This document shows, piece by piece, positions 1 to 8,907 of a DNA stretch of 64,000 nucleotides. Source of the DNA: Pontiellaceae bacterium B12227 (GTDB lineage: Bacteria; Verrucomicrobiota; Kiritimatiellia; Kiritimatiellales; Pontiellaceae); NCBI GenBank assembly GCA_029432775.1, contig JAROAZ010000021.1, positions 1 to 64,000 on the forward strand, in the 5' to 3' direction. Position 1 is the first letter of the stretch; every line of letters begins with the position of its first letter. The notes beneath the pieces were generated by a model that did no database searches, was not told where the DNA came from, and saw only the letters and a list, made by a program, of their open reading frames with translations. A program made the translations under genes and the position numbers.

Positions 1-24
1 CGCCCTCCATACCAAATCACAAAA

Positions 25-3000
25 CTAGTCCTGCCCGATTTTGAGCCAGATGAACTTGACGGGATCATCGGCCATGTAGCGGTTGGTGACCGATTCGTAG
101 CCGTCGACCGAAGTGCCGATCAGAACCTGATCCTGCATATTCGTACCGGAAGCCGAAGCCATCAAATTTGTGGTATCGATCAGCAGATAGCTTAACCCCT
201 GCTCCGAATAGTCTGAACGTCGCTTATGCACCATCTCAAACCAGTTGGTTCCGCCTTCTGTTGCAAACCTGTTCCAATCATTGGAACCTGCATCATGCTC
301 CGTTGGATCCATTCCCAGCGCAAATTCCGCCAGATTGGCATAGCCGTCGAGGTCGCTGGTATCGGAACCGGGTGCGCCATCCGCACCGGCGAGTCCATGG
401 TCATACGCCCAGGTTGAATAGGTCTCCGGTCCCAGAATGGAATATTTTACCTCGATGCTGTTGACCGACCATTTATTCAGTGCGTTGGTGGTACTCGTTC
501 CAAGTGCAAAGTTGGTCACCGGAGCGGTCACCCCGGACAAATTCTCCAGATTAACCGCAGTGACTGTGGAACCTAACTTGCCCAAATTGTTGCTGACCGC
601 TCCCACGGCCACATAAACCGAATCCTTGCCACCGGACTGGGCGTCGGCAATCGTGATGGACGAGAAAGAAAGATCCCGGATATCGCCGATGGAGAGATCG
701 CCCCCACCGTCATTAAAATTCACGACCTGCAGGTTCCCGATGCTCTCCACACGTTCACCTTCATCTCCATTAAAAATCATTCGGGCGTTACTCGTCTCGC
801 CCGATGACTGTATGCCCCAGCTCGTGGACGACGTGGCGCCGCCGCCGTCCCCGCTGCGAACAGCAGTTCCAATCCCTGGAACCACATCTGCGGACACCTG
901 GAACGTGGCCAGTCCATCAAATGCCGTAATGATATCCGAAACCATCGTTGCAGTATTATCGGCACCGTAATGGTTATTTGCGGCCGCCGGAATCGATGCA
1001 ATGGTTATAGCCGGCTCAACGGTCAGCACGAGAGTGCACGCTGTCACATTGCTGCCGTCGCTGACATTGAGTTCAAATGCATTCACTCCGGCATCCGCCG
1101 GTGCAGGAACACCGGTCAACTGCCACCACCCCGGAGCCGTTTCCAACAGTGAAAGCCAGTTCGCACCTGAAACTTTAGTGATTACCAGATCAGTTTCTTC
1201 CAAATCCTGGAAGTCCAGCCCTTGGATCAGCACATTCGTGTAGCCTTCATAAACAGAGGCATCAGGAATCTCCAGTGGGTCTGACGCCCAGACCGGATAA
1301 CCTTCCGGTCCTTCCGGAAAATCGACCGTACTTTGATTCACCGTCAACTCCACCCAGCGTTCATTTGAACCGGAAACACCTTCAGCCTTCAGTCTGAATT
1401 CATAATCCGTTGCATCCCCCTCTGACGGAATGCCAGTGAGGTGCCATTCTCCCGGATTTGATGGATCTTCTACGATGCTCAGCCAGGCAGGCAAGCCGTC
1501 AGCGGCTGAAGCAAAGGTCACGTTGGTTACGGCATCGCCTTCGGGGTCCCAGAAATGCACGCCTTCAGTCAGAACATGAAAATAGGCCTGTCCGATGGTC
1601 GCATCGGGCAGATAGGTATCCGCCCTTGCCCATTGTGGTGCTCCGGGAACTTCGTTGGTGCTTAAATGAGCGTCCATCAGGGTGAGTTGATCCATGCCCC
1701 AGTCCCGAACCAGGAGATTCGCGCCGCTGCCGTTTGGCCAGTTCAGCGGCGTGCCCCATGTAATCGCGCCGCCGGCCTGCATCGCTTCCAGGTTCCAGAG
1801 CAGGAATTCTGCGTCCGTCAGCGCCGGTGTTTGCCCCGCATTCCAGGCGGTGGTGCTCATGGGCGGATAAAAGTGGCCTAAAACCCGATCATCCCACGTC
1901 CAGTCGTGCGTCAGCTCACCTTCGTGCACATTGCCGCCGGTCTCGGTCATTTTTTGAATGTGGGCGTAGTTGCGGTCGTAGAGCGGCGGATCCCCGATGG
2001 TATGGCTCCCGATATTATTCCCGCCGTTGTAGGGATGGCCGAACATATAGTCCTCGAAATGGACTGCCTCCGAAAAGGGGTTCAGTTCCTCGGTATCCCG
2101 CTCGGGGCTGTTGTTGTAGGAAACCGTTGCATTGGGGTTCCCCGCACGCGCCGCGGCGGAAAAAGCCTTATAAATCAACTGATCCTCCGCCACACCGTTG
2201 ACGGGGTCGTCACCGTTGTTATTCATGTAACTGCCCGAATCAAAAATATAGGAATCAATCAGCGTTCCATAGCGAAGCGAGTATTCCTTCAGCACAAACT
2301 CCGCATAGCAGAACATATATTGGCGGTTCGTATAGACGTCGTCCGTATAATAGGACTGACTGCTTAGAAATGCCTGCGCGGCCGTATTGGTATCGCACCA
2401 GGTTTTCCAACGTTCGGAAACATCCGGAATGACGGCCGGGTTGGGAATATCCCCCCGTTGCAGCATCTGCGAACTGTTCACATAAACCTGCACCTTCAAA
2501 CCGGTGGCCTTCGTCGCCTTTGCCCACTCCCCGAGCGGATCCACACCGGACGAAGCGCGTGGCACGATCAAATTGATGGGATCACCATTGTCATCGGTAT
2601 CGCCCTGCCAGAAACTTTCCAGCAGCTCGTGCGGCCCGAGGTGCACCGGGGAATAGATATAGGACATGCCCAGGTTCAGCTGGATATAATCGAGCGTTTT
2701 CAACCCGCTGATCTGATCCAGAAAAGCTTCGTAGTCATCCACCAGCGTTTCGCTGCGCCCGTTGTACATATTTTCCGGCGCCCAGGTAAGCCCCCACGCC
2801 CCCCGCATCCAGTCCGCACGCCATGCGATGCCCACCGAAACCTCAACATGATTGACCGACCATTTGTCCGTCGTACGCGCAGAGCCGTTGGCCAAAGTAA
2901 AATGGGTTACCGGCGAACCACCGGACAGCGCCTCCAGCTCAACCGCTTCAGGATTTGTTACCAGATCGCCCAGATCATTCGTCACGGCACCGTTCACAAC

Positions 3001-3453
3001 AACCAAAACGTCATCTTTATTGGCGGATTGCGCATTCGCCAACTCCACAGATGAAAAGGACAGCCCGAAAAAGTTATCCAGCGTCCAGTTGCCGCCATTG
3101 GCATTGAAGTTGGTAATCTGCAGGTTACCGATCAGGTCTACCCGATCTCCGACATCCCCGTTAAACAAGGTATTCTCCGGCCCCACGCCCCAGCTCTGCG
3201 AATCAGAACCGCCGGCTGTGCCGGTGACCCCACTGCGGATGCTGCGCCCCGCCGGCGGCGTGACATCAAAGGCAACCTGATAGGTTGCCAGTCCATCGGG
3301 GGCCGTCAGTACGTCCGAGACCATCGTTGCAACCGTATTGGTTCCAAAGTCCATATTGGCAGAGGCCTTGATCTGCACGTTCGTCACCTCCGCAACGGCG
3401 TAGTGCGCAGTACCGATAAAAACCATGACAGCCAGATGTCGATTGAGCCCCAT
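25..3453 (-). CDS. Large secreted glycoside-hydrolase-like protein with Ig-like domains
   Basis: 1142 residues. Residues 1-21 form a signal peptide, so the protein is exported. Residues about 23-208 and 814-1001 are two homologous copies of a beta-rich module (shared TATMVSD or VATMVSD, FNGD.G.RV, IGNLQ, LSFSS, KWSVN). Between them lie a region of about 390 residues that reads like a (beta/alpha)8 glycosidase barrel (WAPENMYNGR, YIFDSGSY, SYNNSPERDTEE, HFEDYMFGHPY) and two putative-Ig (He_PIG-like) domains with the DPEGDA and WHLTG or WWQLTG signatures. The tail (LDGYANLAEFALGMDPT) is of a kind common in secreted PVC-bacterium enzymes. The glycoside hydrolase family cannot be named from sequence alone; a fucosidase-like fold is a guess. 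It is divergent from a carbohydrate-sensor-like histidine kinase gene, which may control it. Confidence 0.72.
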   Translation of the reverse strand: MGLNRHLAVMVFIGTAHYAVAEVTNVQIKASANMDFGTNTVATMVSDVLTAPDGLATYQVAFDVTPPAGRSIRSGVTGTAGGSDSQSWGVGPENTLFNGDVGDRVDLIGNLQITNFNANGGNWTLDNFFGLSFSSVELANAQSANKDDVLVVVNGAVTNDLGDLVTNPEAVELEALSGGSPVTHFTLANGSARTTDKWSVNHVEVSVGIAWRADWMRGAWGLTWAPENMYNGRSETLVDDYEAFLDQISGLKTLDYIQLNLGMSYIYSPVHLGPHELLESFWQGDTDDNGDPINLIVPRASSGVDPLGEWAKATKATGLKVQVYVNSSQMLQRGDIPNPAVIPDVSERWKTWCDTNTAAQAFLSSQSYYTDDVYTNRQYMFCYAEFVLKEYSLRYGTLIDSYIFDSGSYMNNNGDDPVNGVAEDQLIYKAFSAAARAGNPNATVSYNNSPERDTEELNPFSEAVHFEDYMFGHPYNGGNNIGSHTIGDPPLYDRNYAHIQKMTETGGNVHEGELTHDWTWDDRVLGHFYPPMSTTAWNAGQTPALTDAEFLLWNLEAMQAGGAITWGTPLNWPNGSGANLLVRDWGMDQLTLMDAHLSTNEVPGAPQWARADTYLPDATIGQAYFHVLTEGVHFWDPEGDAVTNVTFASAADGLPAWLSIVEDPSNPGEWHLTGIPSEGDATDYEFRLKAEGVSGSNERWVELTVNQSTVDFPEGPEGYPVWASDPLEIPDASVYEGYTNVLIQGLDFQDLEETDLVITKVSGANWLSLLETAPGWWQLTGVPAPADAGVNAFELNVSDGSNVTACTLVLTVEPAITIASIPAAANNHYGADNTATMVSDIITAFDGLATFQVSADVVPGIGTAVRSGDGGGATSSTSWGIQSSGETSNARMIFNGDEGERVESIGNLQVVNFNDGGGDLSIGDIRDLSFSSITIADAQSGGKDSVYVAVGAVSNNLGKLGSTVTAVNLENLSGVTAPVTNFALGTSTTNALNKWSVNSIEVKYSILGPETYSTWAYDHGLAGADGAPGSDTSDLDGYANLAEFALGMDPTEHDAGSNDWNRFATEGGTNWFEMVHKRRSDYSEQGLSYLLIDTTNLMASASGTNMQDQVLIGTSVDGYESVTNRYMADDPVKFIWLKIGQD
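272..286. repeat. Dispersed palindrome TTCCAA-TCA-TTGGAA
   Basis: Perfect 6-3-6 palindrome inside the glycosidase-like gene, where it is read as SNDWN on the minus strand (second frame of the motif). Confidence 0.9.
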
Positions 3454-3591
3454 TGTCTAACCCTCTTCTTTTAATAGAAAAATAACGTACCATCCAACAG
3501 GAACCCGCCCATCCCAATTTTTAGGGATGACCCCGCATCCGGGAATGTATAGGATTTAACCATCAAAAAACGTAACGAGGGAAAGCAAGAC

Positions 3592-5586
3592 ATGTTGGTG
3601 AATCCTAAGAGGGCAAAGCTGTTGATTCTGGTTATGGGGTTGCTGCCCCTCATGACCCTTTCAGCGAAACACTCCACCTCCCCCGATCTGCACAACCAAT
3701 CGCTCTCCTGGCTGGAAAACCGGTTGGCAGACATTGATCATGAATTGGCAACACTGGCCAACTTCAGCCTGCGAAGCGGAACCGGTGCGATCGGATACCG
3801 CTCAAACTTCTACGATGATGAATTTCATTCTGAATGGGTGGAAATCACCCTGGATAACGAATACCCCCTGGATGAAGTCGTCCTCGTCCCCGTCATTCGT
3901 CGCGATGCAAAACACGGGTTCCAGGCAGATGGCTTCCCCAAACACCTGCGCCTGATTGTCGGAACCAACCATGATACGAATGGAACGATTATCGCCGAAT
4001 ATACCGATGAACAGGACTTCCTCCCCCGGGTGGCGCCTCTATCGATTCCATGTAACGGCATCACCGCATCGTGGATACGTATTGAGACCGGGCAGTTATC
4101 GTTACGCGCATTCGATGAACAATATGTATTCCAGCTTGCGGAAATCATGGCATTCAGCGGAAACGAAAATGTGGCATTGCAGAAAAAGACGCGATCAAAA
4201 TCCAACCAGTTCGGCGGCCGGGCCTGGGCGAAACATTTTGCTGTAGACGGCTTTATCCCCTATCTCATGGATGCAGCCGCCGGAGAAAAAAGCATTGCGT
4301 TCGTCAGCGGCATTTCTTCCAACAGTGCTCCGGCCCTGACGATTGACCTGGGCGAACCGCAAGTCATCTCCCGTCTAAACCTCCATGCGGTCGACCCGAG
4401 CGACCTGCTGCCTCAGGCACAGCCCAGCGAATTCGGAATCCCCAGAGACATGCGTTTAGAAGCCGCGAATAATGCTGATTTTTCAGATGGCCATACATTA
4501 ATCAATCTGCACCTTGAATCGGTCTATAATATGGGACCGATTATAAAACGGAAATTCCCCGCTGCAACCAACCGGTATTTCCGGCTCCACATCGACTCTC
4601 CTCCGAAACTCCTGAGCTACACACCGAATACCGTCCGCTTTGGTTTTGCGGAGATTGAACTTCTGGACAAGGGAGAAAACCGCGCTCTTGCAAAAACCGT
4701 CACAGGAATGGCATTGCATGAAAACCTGCACCGACCGTTGTCCCTGCTCACGGATGGGCGCAACATGTACGGGACCATCCTGCCCTTGCGCGCCTGGATG
4801 CGGCAACTTTCCCGCCGCCACGACCTTGAGGCAGAACGCCCCCTCGTGGAGCAGGCACTGAACCGGCTGTATGAAAGGCAGAAAACCAACCTGAGACGGC
4901 TCGGTTGGCTATCCGCCCTGCTTGCCGTGGGCATCGGCTTCACCATACTCATAGACCGCCTGTTCAGAATGCGGAAAATCCAGCAAATCGAACAGCGTAT
5001 TGCCGCCGACCTGCACGATGAACTCGGTGCCAACCTGCACACCATCGGACTGCTCAGCGATCTCGCCGAAAGCTCCAAGGACGACCCCGAAGAACTGGCC
5101 GTTTTCCACCAGCGTATCCGGGCCGTCACCGAACGCTCCGGCATTGCCGTACGGAGCTGCACAGATATGCTCAACTCGGACGACCTCTACAAAGGACTCG
5201 TGGCCGACATGCAGCGCGCCGCCCAGCGCAGTCTGGCCAAACTTGACCATGCACTGACCATCGAAGGCGAGGAGCATCTGGGCCAACTCAATCGACGAAC
5301 CTGCGTTGATCTCTTCCTCTTCTACAAGGAATCCCTTGTCAACATCAGCCGCCACTCAGGCGCCACCGAGTTCGCCACGAAACTGATCGTTCGACCAAAG
5401 GAACTCGAGCTGACCATTTCCGATAATGGCCGAGGCTTTGCCGAGGCCGAGGAAAATGAAATCCCGAAATCGCTTAAGCGCAGGGCGAAGCTGCTCGGTG
5501 CCAAAGTCGCCGTCGAAAGCCCCCCGAACGGGGGAACCCGTATTCTCCTGAAGCTTCGCATCCGGAAGCCGGGACGTTTAAAATAA
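3592..5586 (+). CDS. Sensor histidine kinase (NarL/DesK type) with discoidin-like sensor
   Basis: 664 residues. A signal peptide or membrane anchor (about 1-25) is followed by roughly 400 extracytoplasmic residues holding two stretches that resemble F5/8 type C (discoidin-like) beta-sandwiches (WVEITLDNEYPLDEVVLVP and LTIDLGEPQVISRLNLHAV). One transmembrane helix lies at about 437-455. The HisKA_3 dimerisation box is ADLHDELGANLH with the phospho-acceptor His near 473, and the HATPase domain has an N-box-like NISRHSGA and DNGRGF near 611. The domain order fits a periplasmic ligand sensor that phosphorylates the regulator encoded 9 bp downstream. Discoidin-like domains often bind glycans, so a saccharide signal is plausible but inferred. 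The start follows a GAGGGAAAG ribosome-binding site. Confidence 0.82.
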   Translation: MLVNPKRAKLLILVMGLLPLMTLSAKHSTSPDLHNQSLSWLENRLADIDHELATLANFSLRSGTGAIGYRSNFYDDEFHSEWVEITLDNEYPLDEVVLVPVIRRDAKHGFQADGFPKHLRLIVGTNHDTNGTIIAEYTDEQDFLPRVAPLSIPCNGITASWIRIETGQLSLRAFDEQYVFQLAEIMAFSGNENVALQKKTRSKSNQFGGRAWAKHFAVDGFIPYLMDAAAGEKSIAFVSGISSNSAPALTIDLGEPQVISRLNLHAVDPSDLLPQAQPSEFGIPRDMRLEAANNADFSDGHTLINLHLESVYNMGPIIKRKFPAATNRYFRLHIDSPPKLLSYTPNTVRFGFAEIELLDKGENRALAKTVTGMALHENLHRPLSLLTDGRNMYGTILPLRAWMRQLSRRHDLEAERPLVEQALNRLYERQKTNLRRLGWLSALLAVGIGFTILIDRLFRMRKIQQIEQRIAADLHDELGANLHTIGLLSDLAESSKDDPEELAVFHQRIRAVTERSGIAVRSCTDMLNSDDLYKGLVADMQRAAQRSLAKLDHALTIEGEEHLGQLNRRTCVDLFLFYKESLVNISRHSGATEFATKLIVRPKELELTISDNGRGFAEAEENEIPKSLKRRAKLLGAKVAVESPPNGGTRILLKLRIRKPGRLK

Positions 5587-5595
5587 AGGTTTTAC

Positions 5596-6261
5596 ATGAA
5601 AAAAAATATTCAGGTTATGATGGTCGAGGATCACCCCGAATACCGGGAGGTCATCGAAATCGCCCTGCAAAAAGCATCCGGCATTGAACTGATCAGTGAG
5701 TTCGGCACTGCAGAACGGGCCCTTCGGAGCCTGCAGGATATGTCTACCCGCCAGGAACCGGATATTATCCTGCTCGACCTGAATCTTCCCGGCATGTCCG
5801 GACTGGACGCCATCCCCTACTTCAGCAAAACCATTCCCGAATCCAGAATCATTATTCTCTCCCAGTCCAATCAGGAAGCGGACGTGCTGCAGGCCATCAC
5901 CCTCGGGGCCGCAGGCTATCTGCTCAAATCTTCAACCGTAAAAACCATTACAGATGCGATCAGTACCGTGATGGAAGGCGGCGCTCCCATTGATGCGGGC
6001 GTAGCTAAATACATTCTGGCCACCCTGAAAGCTCCGCCTCAAAAAGAAGAGTCGTTTCCCCCGCTTTCCGATCGGGAAATGGAAATTCTCACCCTCGTTG
6101 CAAAAGGCCATCTCAAAAAAGAAATTGCCGAACTCCTGGGCATCAGCGTCTACACGGTCGTTACGCATACCGGCCACATCTATCAGAAGCTCAACGTCGC
6201 CAACGCCCCCTCCGCGATCGACAAAGCCCACACCCTCGGTTTATTTCGGAATAAAAAATAA
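5596..6261 (+). CDS. LuxR/NarL-family response regulator
   Basis: 221 residues. The receiver domain (1-125) has the acidic pair at the start (MVEDH), the phospho-acceptor Asp61 in LLDLNLPG and the conserved Lys in YLLKSS. The C-terminal LuxR-type helix-turn-helix (about 155-215) reads LSDREMEILTLVAKGHLKKE, with IAELLGISVYTVVTH as recognition segment. It follows its partner kinase by 9 bp in the same direction and is very probably co-transcribed. The target genes are not shown by the sequence; the divergent glycosidase-like gene is the obvious candidate. Confidence 0.9.
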   Translation: MKKNIQVMMVEDHPEYREVIEIALQKASGIELISEFGTAERALRSLQDMSTRQEPDIILLDLNLPGMSGLDAIPYFSKTIPESRIIILSQSNQEADVLQAITLGAAGYLLKSSTVKTITDAISTVMEGGAPIDAGVAKYILATLKAPPQKEESFPPLSDREMEILTLVAKGHLKKEIAELLGISVYTVVTHTGHIYQKLNVANAPSAIDKAHTLGLFRNKK

Positions 6262-6481
6262 TCCTGAGCGCGGTACTGATTGACCTGATATCACTCCCGT
6301 GTCGTTGGCCGGGTTGGCAATGTGAACCTGTGCTCGAGACACCCCAGTTGGGGTTAAACCCGTAAAACCGATTGACGGAATGCTTATGGTGAGGTTATTT
6401 CGATCGAATGATCGCTTCTACCATGAAAATAAGTCGATAGTCCTTCTGACCACTCTCCAAACTCGAAGGATCGCTTCAGTA

Positions 6482-7135
6482 TTACAAAGGGCCTTTTTCA
6501 CTTTTTTTTTGAATATTCGCCTCGGAGAAATGGATATTGTAGAATAGATTTTCGATTTCTTGCTCAATATTGATGTTATGTATCAGGAAGTCTTCCGAGC
6601 TTTTGAGGGAGACCGGCGCAAAGTTGATGACGCCCTTAACACAGGTCTTCTTTAAGGTGTCGACCATACCTTGAGCGGAGGGTTCGGGAACCGTCAGCGC
6701 TGCCACGCGAATCTGGTTCTCGTCGATAAACTCCCGAATTTTTTTCACATGGAGAATGGGAATCGGAGCTTCCGGATTGAGCATTTCCGGATCGGAATCA
6801 AAGGCAGCAACCACACGAATTCCCACCCTTGGAAATCCATTATGATTCATAAGGGCCTGCCCGAGCTTGCCGCATCCAATGATGATAATTTTTTGCTTCT
6901 TATCTTTTCCCAGCAGCGTATTGAGCTTGGTGACCAGGTCATCAATGCGGTAACCTCCACGCTTATTTCCGGTCAGGTTAAACATGGAGAAGTCCTTGCG
7001 CACCAACGAGGGAGAGACGCCGACGGCGTCGGCCAGGTTGTCGGAAAAGACCTTCACCAACCCGAGCGCCTTCATTTTACGCATTACATTCCGGTATTTA
7101 GATAATCTGCGGATAACTTCCTGATTCGCATTCAT
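6482..7135 (-). CDS. rex: Redox-sensing transcriptional repressor Rex
   Basis: 217 residues, the usual Rex length. The N-terminal winged helix (about 1-80) has VRKDFSMFN, typical of Rex DNA-binding domains. The Rossmann NAD(H)-binding core begins IIIIGCGKLGQAL (GxGxxG). Rex senses the NADH/NAD+ ratio and represses fermentation and hydrogenase genes when NADH is low. The gene is divergent from the hydrogenase operon and a 16-bp palindrome suited to Rex lies 20 bp upstream of its start codon, so it probably controls both itself and the hydrogenase. A one-mismatch copy of the dispersed palindrome lies inside it (6820-6834). Confidence 0.92.
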   Translation of the reverse strand: MNANQEVIRRLSKYRNVMRKMKALGLVKVFSDNLADAVGVSPSLVRKDFSMFNLTGNKRGGYRIDDLVTKLNTLLGKDKKQKIIIIGCGKLGQALMNHNGFPRVGIRVVAAFDSDPEMLNPEAPIPILHVKKIREFIDENQIRVAALTVPEPSAQGMVDTLKKTCVKGVINFAPVSLKSSEDFLIHNINIEQEIENLFYNIHFSEANIQKKSEKGPL

Positions 7136-7437
7136 GTTATTCCCGTATCATATTTTGTTACTTTCGTAACATATTATTAAATAATGTGACTTGTTGTTGT
7201 CATTAATATTACCTACATGCCGTATAAACAACGCGAAACCCGTTTTTTTTATTTACCGCCTTCCTAGTTCTCTATATTCCTCGGTGCTTTTACAGAGCAA
7301 AAGACGTTGCTTGTTTCATGTTGAATTTACTGAGCACGTCTGGAACCAGGGGGTAAGATCCGGGTTCCTAACCAGGGACTAGCCAGGGGAAGGTTAGCAC
7401 TAACAACTGAAAGGCATCCTATTTGGAGGATAAACAT
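7136..7437. promoter_or_regulatory. Divergent control region between rex and the hydrogenase operon
   Basis: About 300 bp with no convincing gene. It is AT-rich next to rex and holds the Rex-type palindrome (7156-7171). Near the hydrogenase side lie two overlapping inverted repeats that share one arm: CTAACC at 7368-7373 can pair with GGTTAG at 7392-7397, or GTTAG at 7393-7397 can pair with CTAAC at 7400-7404. A strong ribosome-binding site GGAGGA (7425-7430) sets the start of the first hydrogenase gene at 7438. A 63-codon frame here (7191-7382) has no ribosome-binding site and no recognisable sequence. Confidence 0.55.
7156..7171. promoter_or_regulatory. Candidate Rex operator TGTTAC-TTTC-GTAACA
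   Basis: Perfect 6-4-6 palindrome between rex and the hydrogenase genes. Known Rex sites are AT-rich palindromes of the TTGTGAA or TTGTTAA kind, and the TGTTAnnnnnnTAACA pattern here is close to the second form. Its position 20 bp from the rex start suits autorepression. Confidence 0.65.
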
Positions 7438-7920
7438 ATGACTGCAACTGCTGAAGAGAGAATGCTGACACCGGAAATCGACGCTTTCATTGAAAAGTGG
7501 AAAGAAAAGCCGGGCAACCTCATTATGGTTCTACACCGCGTACAGGAAGAGTTCGGCTACGTTCCGCGCCAGGCCGCTTTCGAAGTCGCCGCAGCGCTCG
7601 ACGTTCCGGTCGCGAAGATTTTCGGTGTGATCACCTTCTACCACTTCTTTAAACTGACCAAGCCGGGTAAGAATCAGATTGCGGTCTGCATGGGCACCGC
7701 CTGCTACCTTAAAGGTGGACAGGATCTGATCGATGAATGCGAACGCAAGCTGGGCGTTGGACTCAACACCGTGACAGAAGACGGCGAGTTTTCTGTTGAA
7801 GCGGTTCGCTGCATCGGCTGCTGCGGGCTGGCCCCGGTTCTGACGGTTAACGGCGAAGTCTTCGGCGGAGTCAATACCAAGGAAATGGTCAAGATCATCG
7901 AACAGTTTGAAGGTAAATAA
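7438..7920 (+). CDS. hndA: Hydrogenase subunit, NuoE-like [2Fe-2S] protein (HndA/HydC)
   Basis: 160 residues of the complex I 24-kDa (NuoE) family. Four Cys ligands of a thioredoxin-like [2Fe-2S] cluster are visible in CMGTACYLKG and CIGCCGLAP. The protein passes electrons between the NAD(P)H site of the NuoF-like subunit and the hydrogenase. The ATG at 7438 is preferred over an in-frame TTG at 7423, because GGAGGA ends 7 bp before the ATG. First gene of an operon with the order HndA, ATPase, HndB, HndC, HndD; the next gene starts 3 bp after its stop. Confidence 0.9.
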   Translation: MTATAEERMLTPEIDAFIEKWKEKPGNLIMVLHRVQEEFGYVPRQAAFEVAAALDVPVAKIFGVITFYHFFKLTKPGKNQIAVCMGTACYLKGGQDLIDECERKLGVGLNTVTEDGEFSVEAVRCIGCCGLAPVLTVNGEVFGGVNTKEMVKIIEQFEGK

Positions 7921-7923
7921 GGA

Positions 7924-8466
7924 ATGCATGCAACCCTCTGCGATCTGATTACCGATCTGGTTCAGAATTCGTTTGAGGCAAATGCAGCTGAAGTAACCCT
8001 TAACGTCGAGGAGACCGAAAAAAATCTTAAAGTCGTAATTGCAGACAATGGAAAAGGAATGAGTGCCGAAACGCTTGAGAAAGCCAAAGACCCGTTTTAT
8101 TCGGATGGCCTCAAGCACAAGCACCGCAAAGTGGGCCTCGGCCTTCCCTTCCTCTTCCAGACTTCGGAAATGACCGGAGGCACTGCAACGATCGAATCGG
8201 AAGAAGGAGTCGGCACCACCGTCACCTTCAACCTCGATCCGGCCAACGTGGACCTTCCAATGTTTGGAAACTTCTCCACCGCCGCCGCCACACTGATGAC
8301 TTATGGGTTTCAGGGCAATTTGACGATTGAACACAGCAAGGACGGAAAAAGCTACTCCGTCAGCCGGGAAGAGCTGATTGAGGTGCTGGGTGATCTGAAC
8401 GATCTGGAAAGCCTGACCTTGCTCAAACAGTTTATTGAAGGAAACGAAGAGGAAATAAACGGTTAA
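7924..8466 (+). CDS. Small GHKL (histidine-kinase-type) ATPase in hydrogenase operon
   Basis: 180 residues. A stand-alone HATPase_c domain: N-box-like DLVQNSFEANA (about 12-22), G1 box DNGKGM (about 42-47), GLGLPF and GVGTTVTF. It has no histidine phospho-acceptor domain, sensor or membrane segment. From memory, similar ATPase-domain proteins occur in some clostridial NAD-linked [FeFe]-hydrogenase operons; their role is unclear. It may be an anti-sigma-like regulator or an assembly factor. Placement between hndA and hndB with 3-bp and 39-bp gaps ties it to the complex. Confidence 0.75.
   Translation: MHATLCDLITDLVQNSFEANAAEVTLNVEETEKNLKVVIADNGKGMSAETLEKAKDPFYSDGLKHKHRKVGLGLPFLFQTSEMTGGTATIESEEGVGTTVTFNLDPANVDLPMFGNFSTAAATLMTYGFQGNLTIEHSKDGKSYSVSREELIEVLGDLNDLESLTLLKQFIEGNEEEING
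8255..8269. repeat. Dispersed palindrome TTCCAA-TGT-TTGGAA
   Basis: Perfect copy inside the small ATPase gene, read as PMFGN (third frame of the motif). Confidence 0.9.
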
Positions 8467-8505
8467 ACCGAATTCGTCTGAATTTTTAAAGGAAAGGTGG
8501 GTAAC

Positions 8506-8895
8506 ATGGCTAAAATGACACTTGAAGAACTGCGCAACCTGCGCAACTCGAAGAAAAAAGAGATGACTCAGCGTGACGGCGAAAAGTCCGCGCAGATCGT
8601 CATTGGAATGGGAACCTGCGGTATCGCGGCCGGCGCCAAGGATGCATTCGATGCATTCCTCGACGAACTGAACAGCCACGAAATCAAGGACACCCGTATT
8701 ACACAGACCGGCTGCATGGGACTCTGTTTCTCCGAGCCGACCGTTGAAGTGGCTGTGCCGGATATGCCGCGCGTAATTTACGGTAACGTTGACGCCGAAG
8801 TTGCTCGCCGCATCGTTCGCGAGCACATCATCGAGAAGAAACTGGTTTCCGACCATATCTTCGACAAACCCGCAGCAGACATCATCACCGACTAA
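8506..8895 (+). CDS. hndB: Hydrogenase subunit, thioredoxin-like [2Fe-2S] ferredoxin (HndB)
   Basis: 129 residues. A thioredoxin-like [2Fe-2S] domain with ligands in MGTCGIAAGAKD and TGCMGLCFSEP, as in HndB-type subunits of tetrameric NADP-reducing hydrogenases. It would add an electron-transfer centre to the complex. The ATG at 8506 follows a GGAAAGGTGGG purine-rich ribosome-binding site; an in-frame GTG at 8497 lies inside that site and is unlikely to be the start. The next gene begins 12 bp after the stop. Confidence 0.85.
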   Translation: MAKMTLEELRNLRNSKKKEMTQRDGEKSAQIVIGMGTCGIAAGAKDAFDAFLDELNSHEIKDTRITQTGCMGLCFSEPTVEVAVPDMPRVIYGNVDAEVARRIVREHIIEKKLVSDHIFDKPAADIITD

Positions 8896-8907
8896 GCAGG
8901 TATTATT

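Noticed and set aside
7191..7382. 63-codon frame in the hydrogenase control region
   Set aside because: No ribosome-binding site, no recognisable sequence, lies in a regulatory region.
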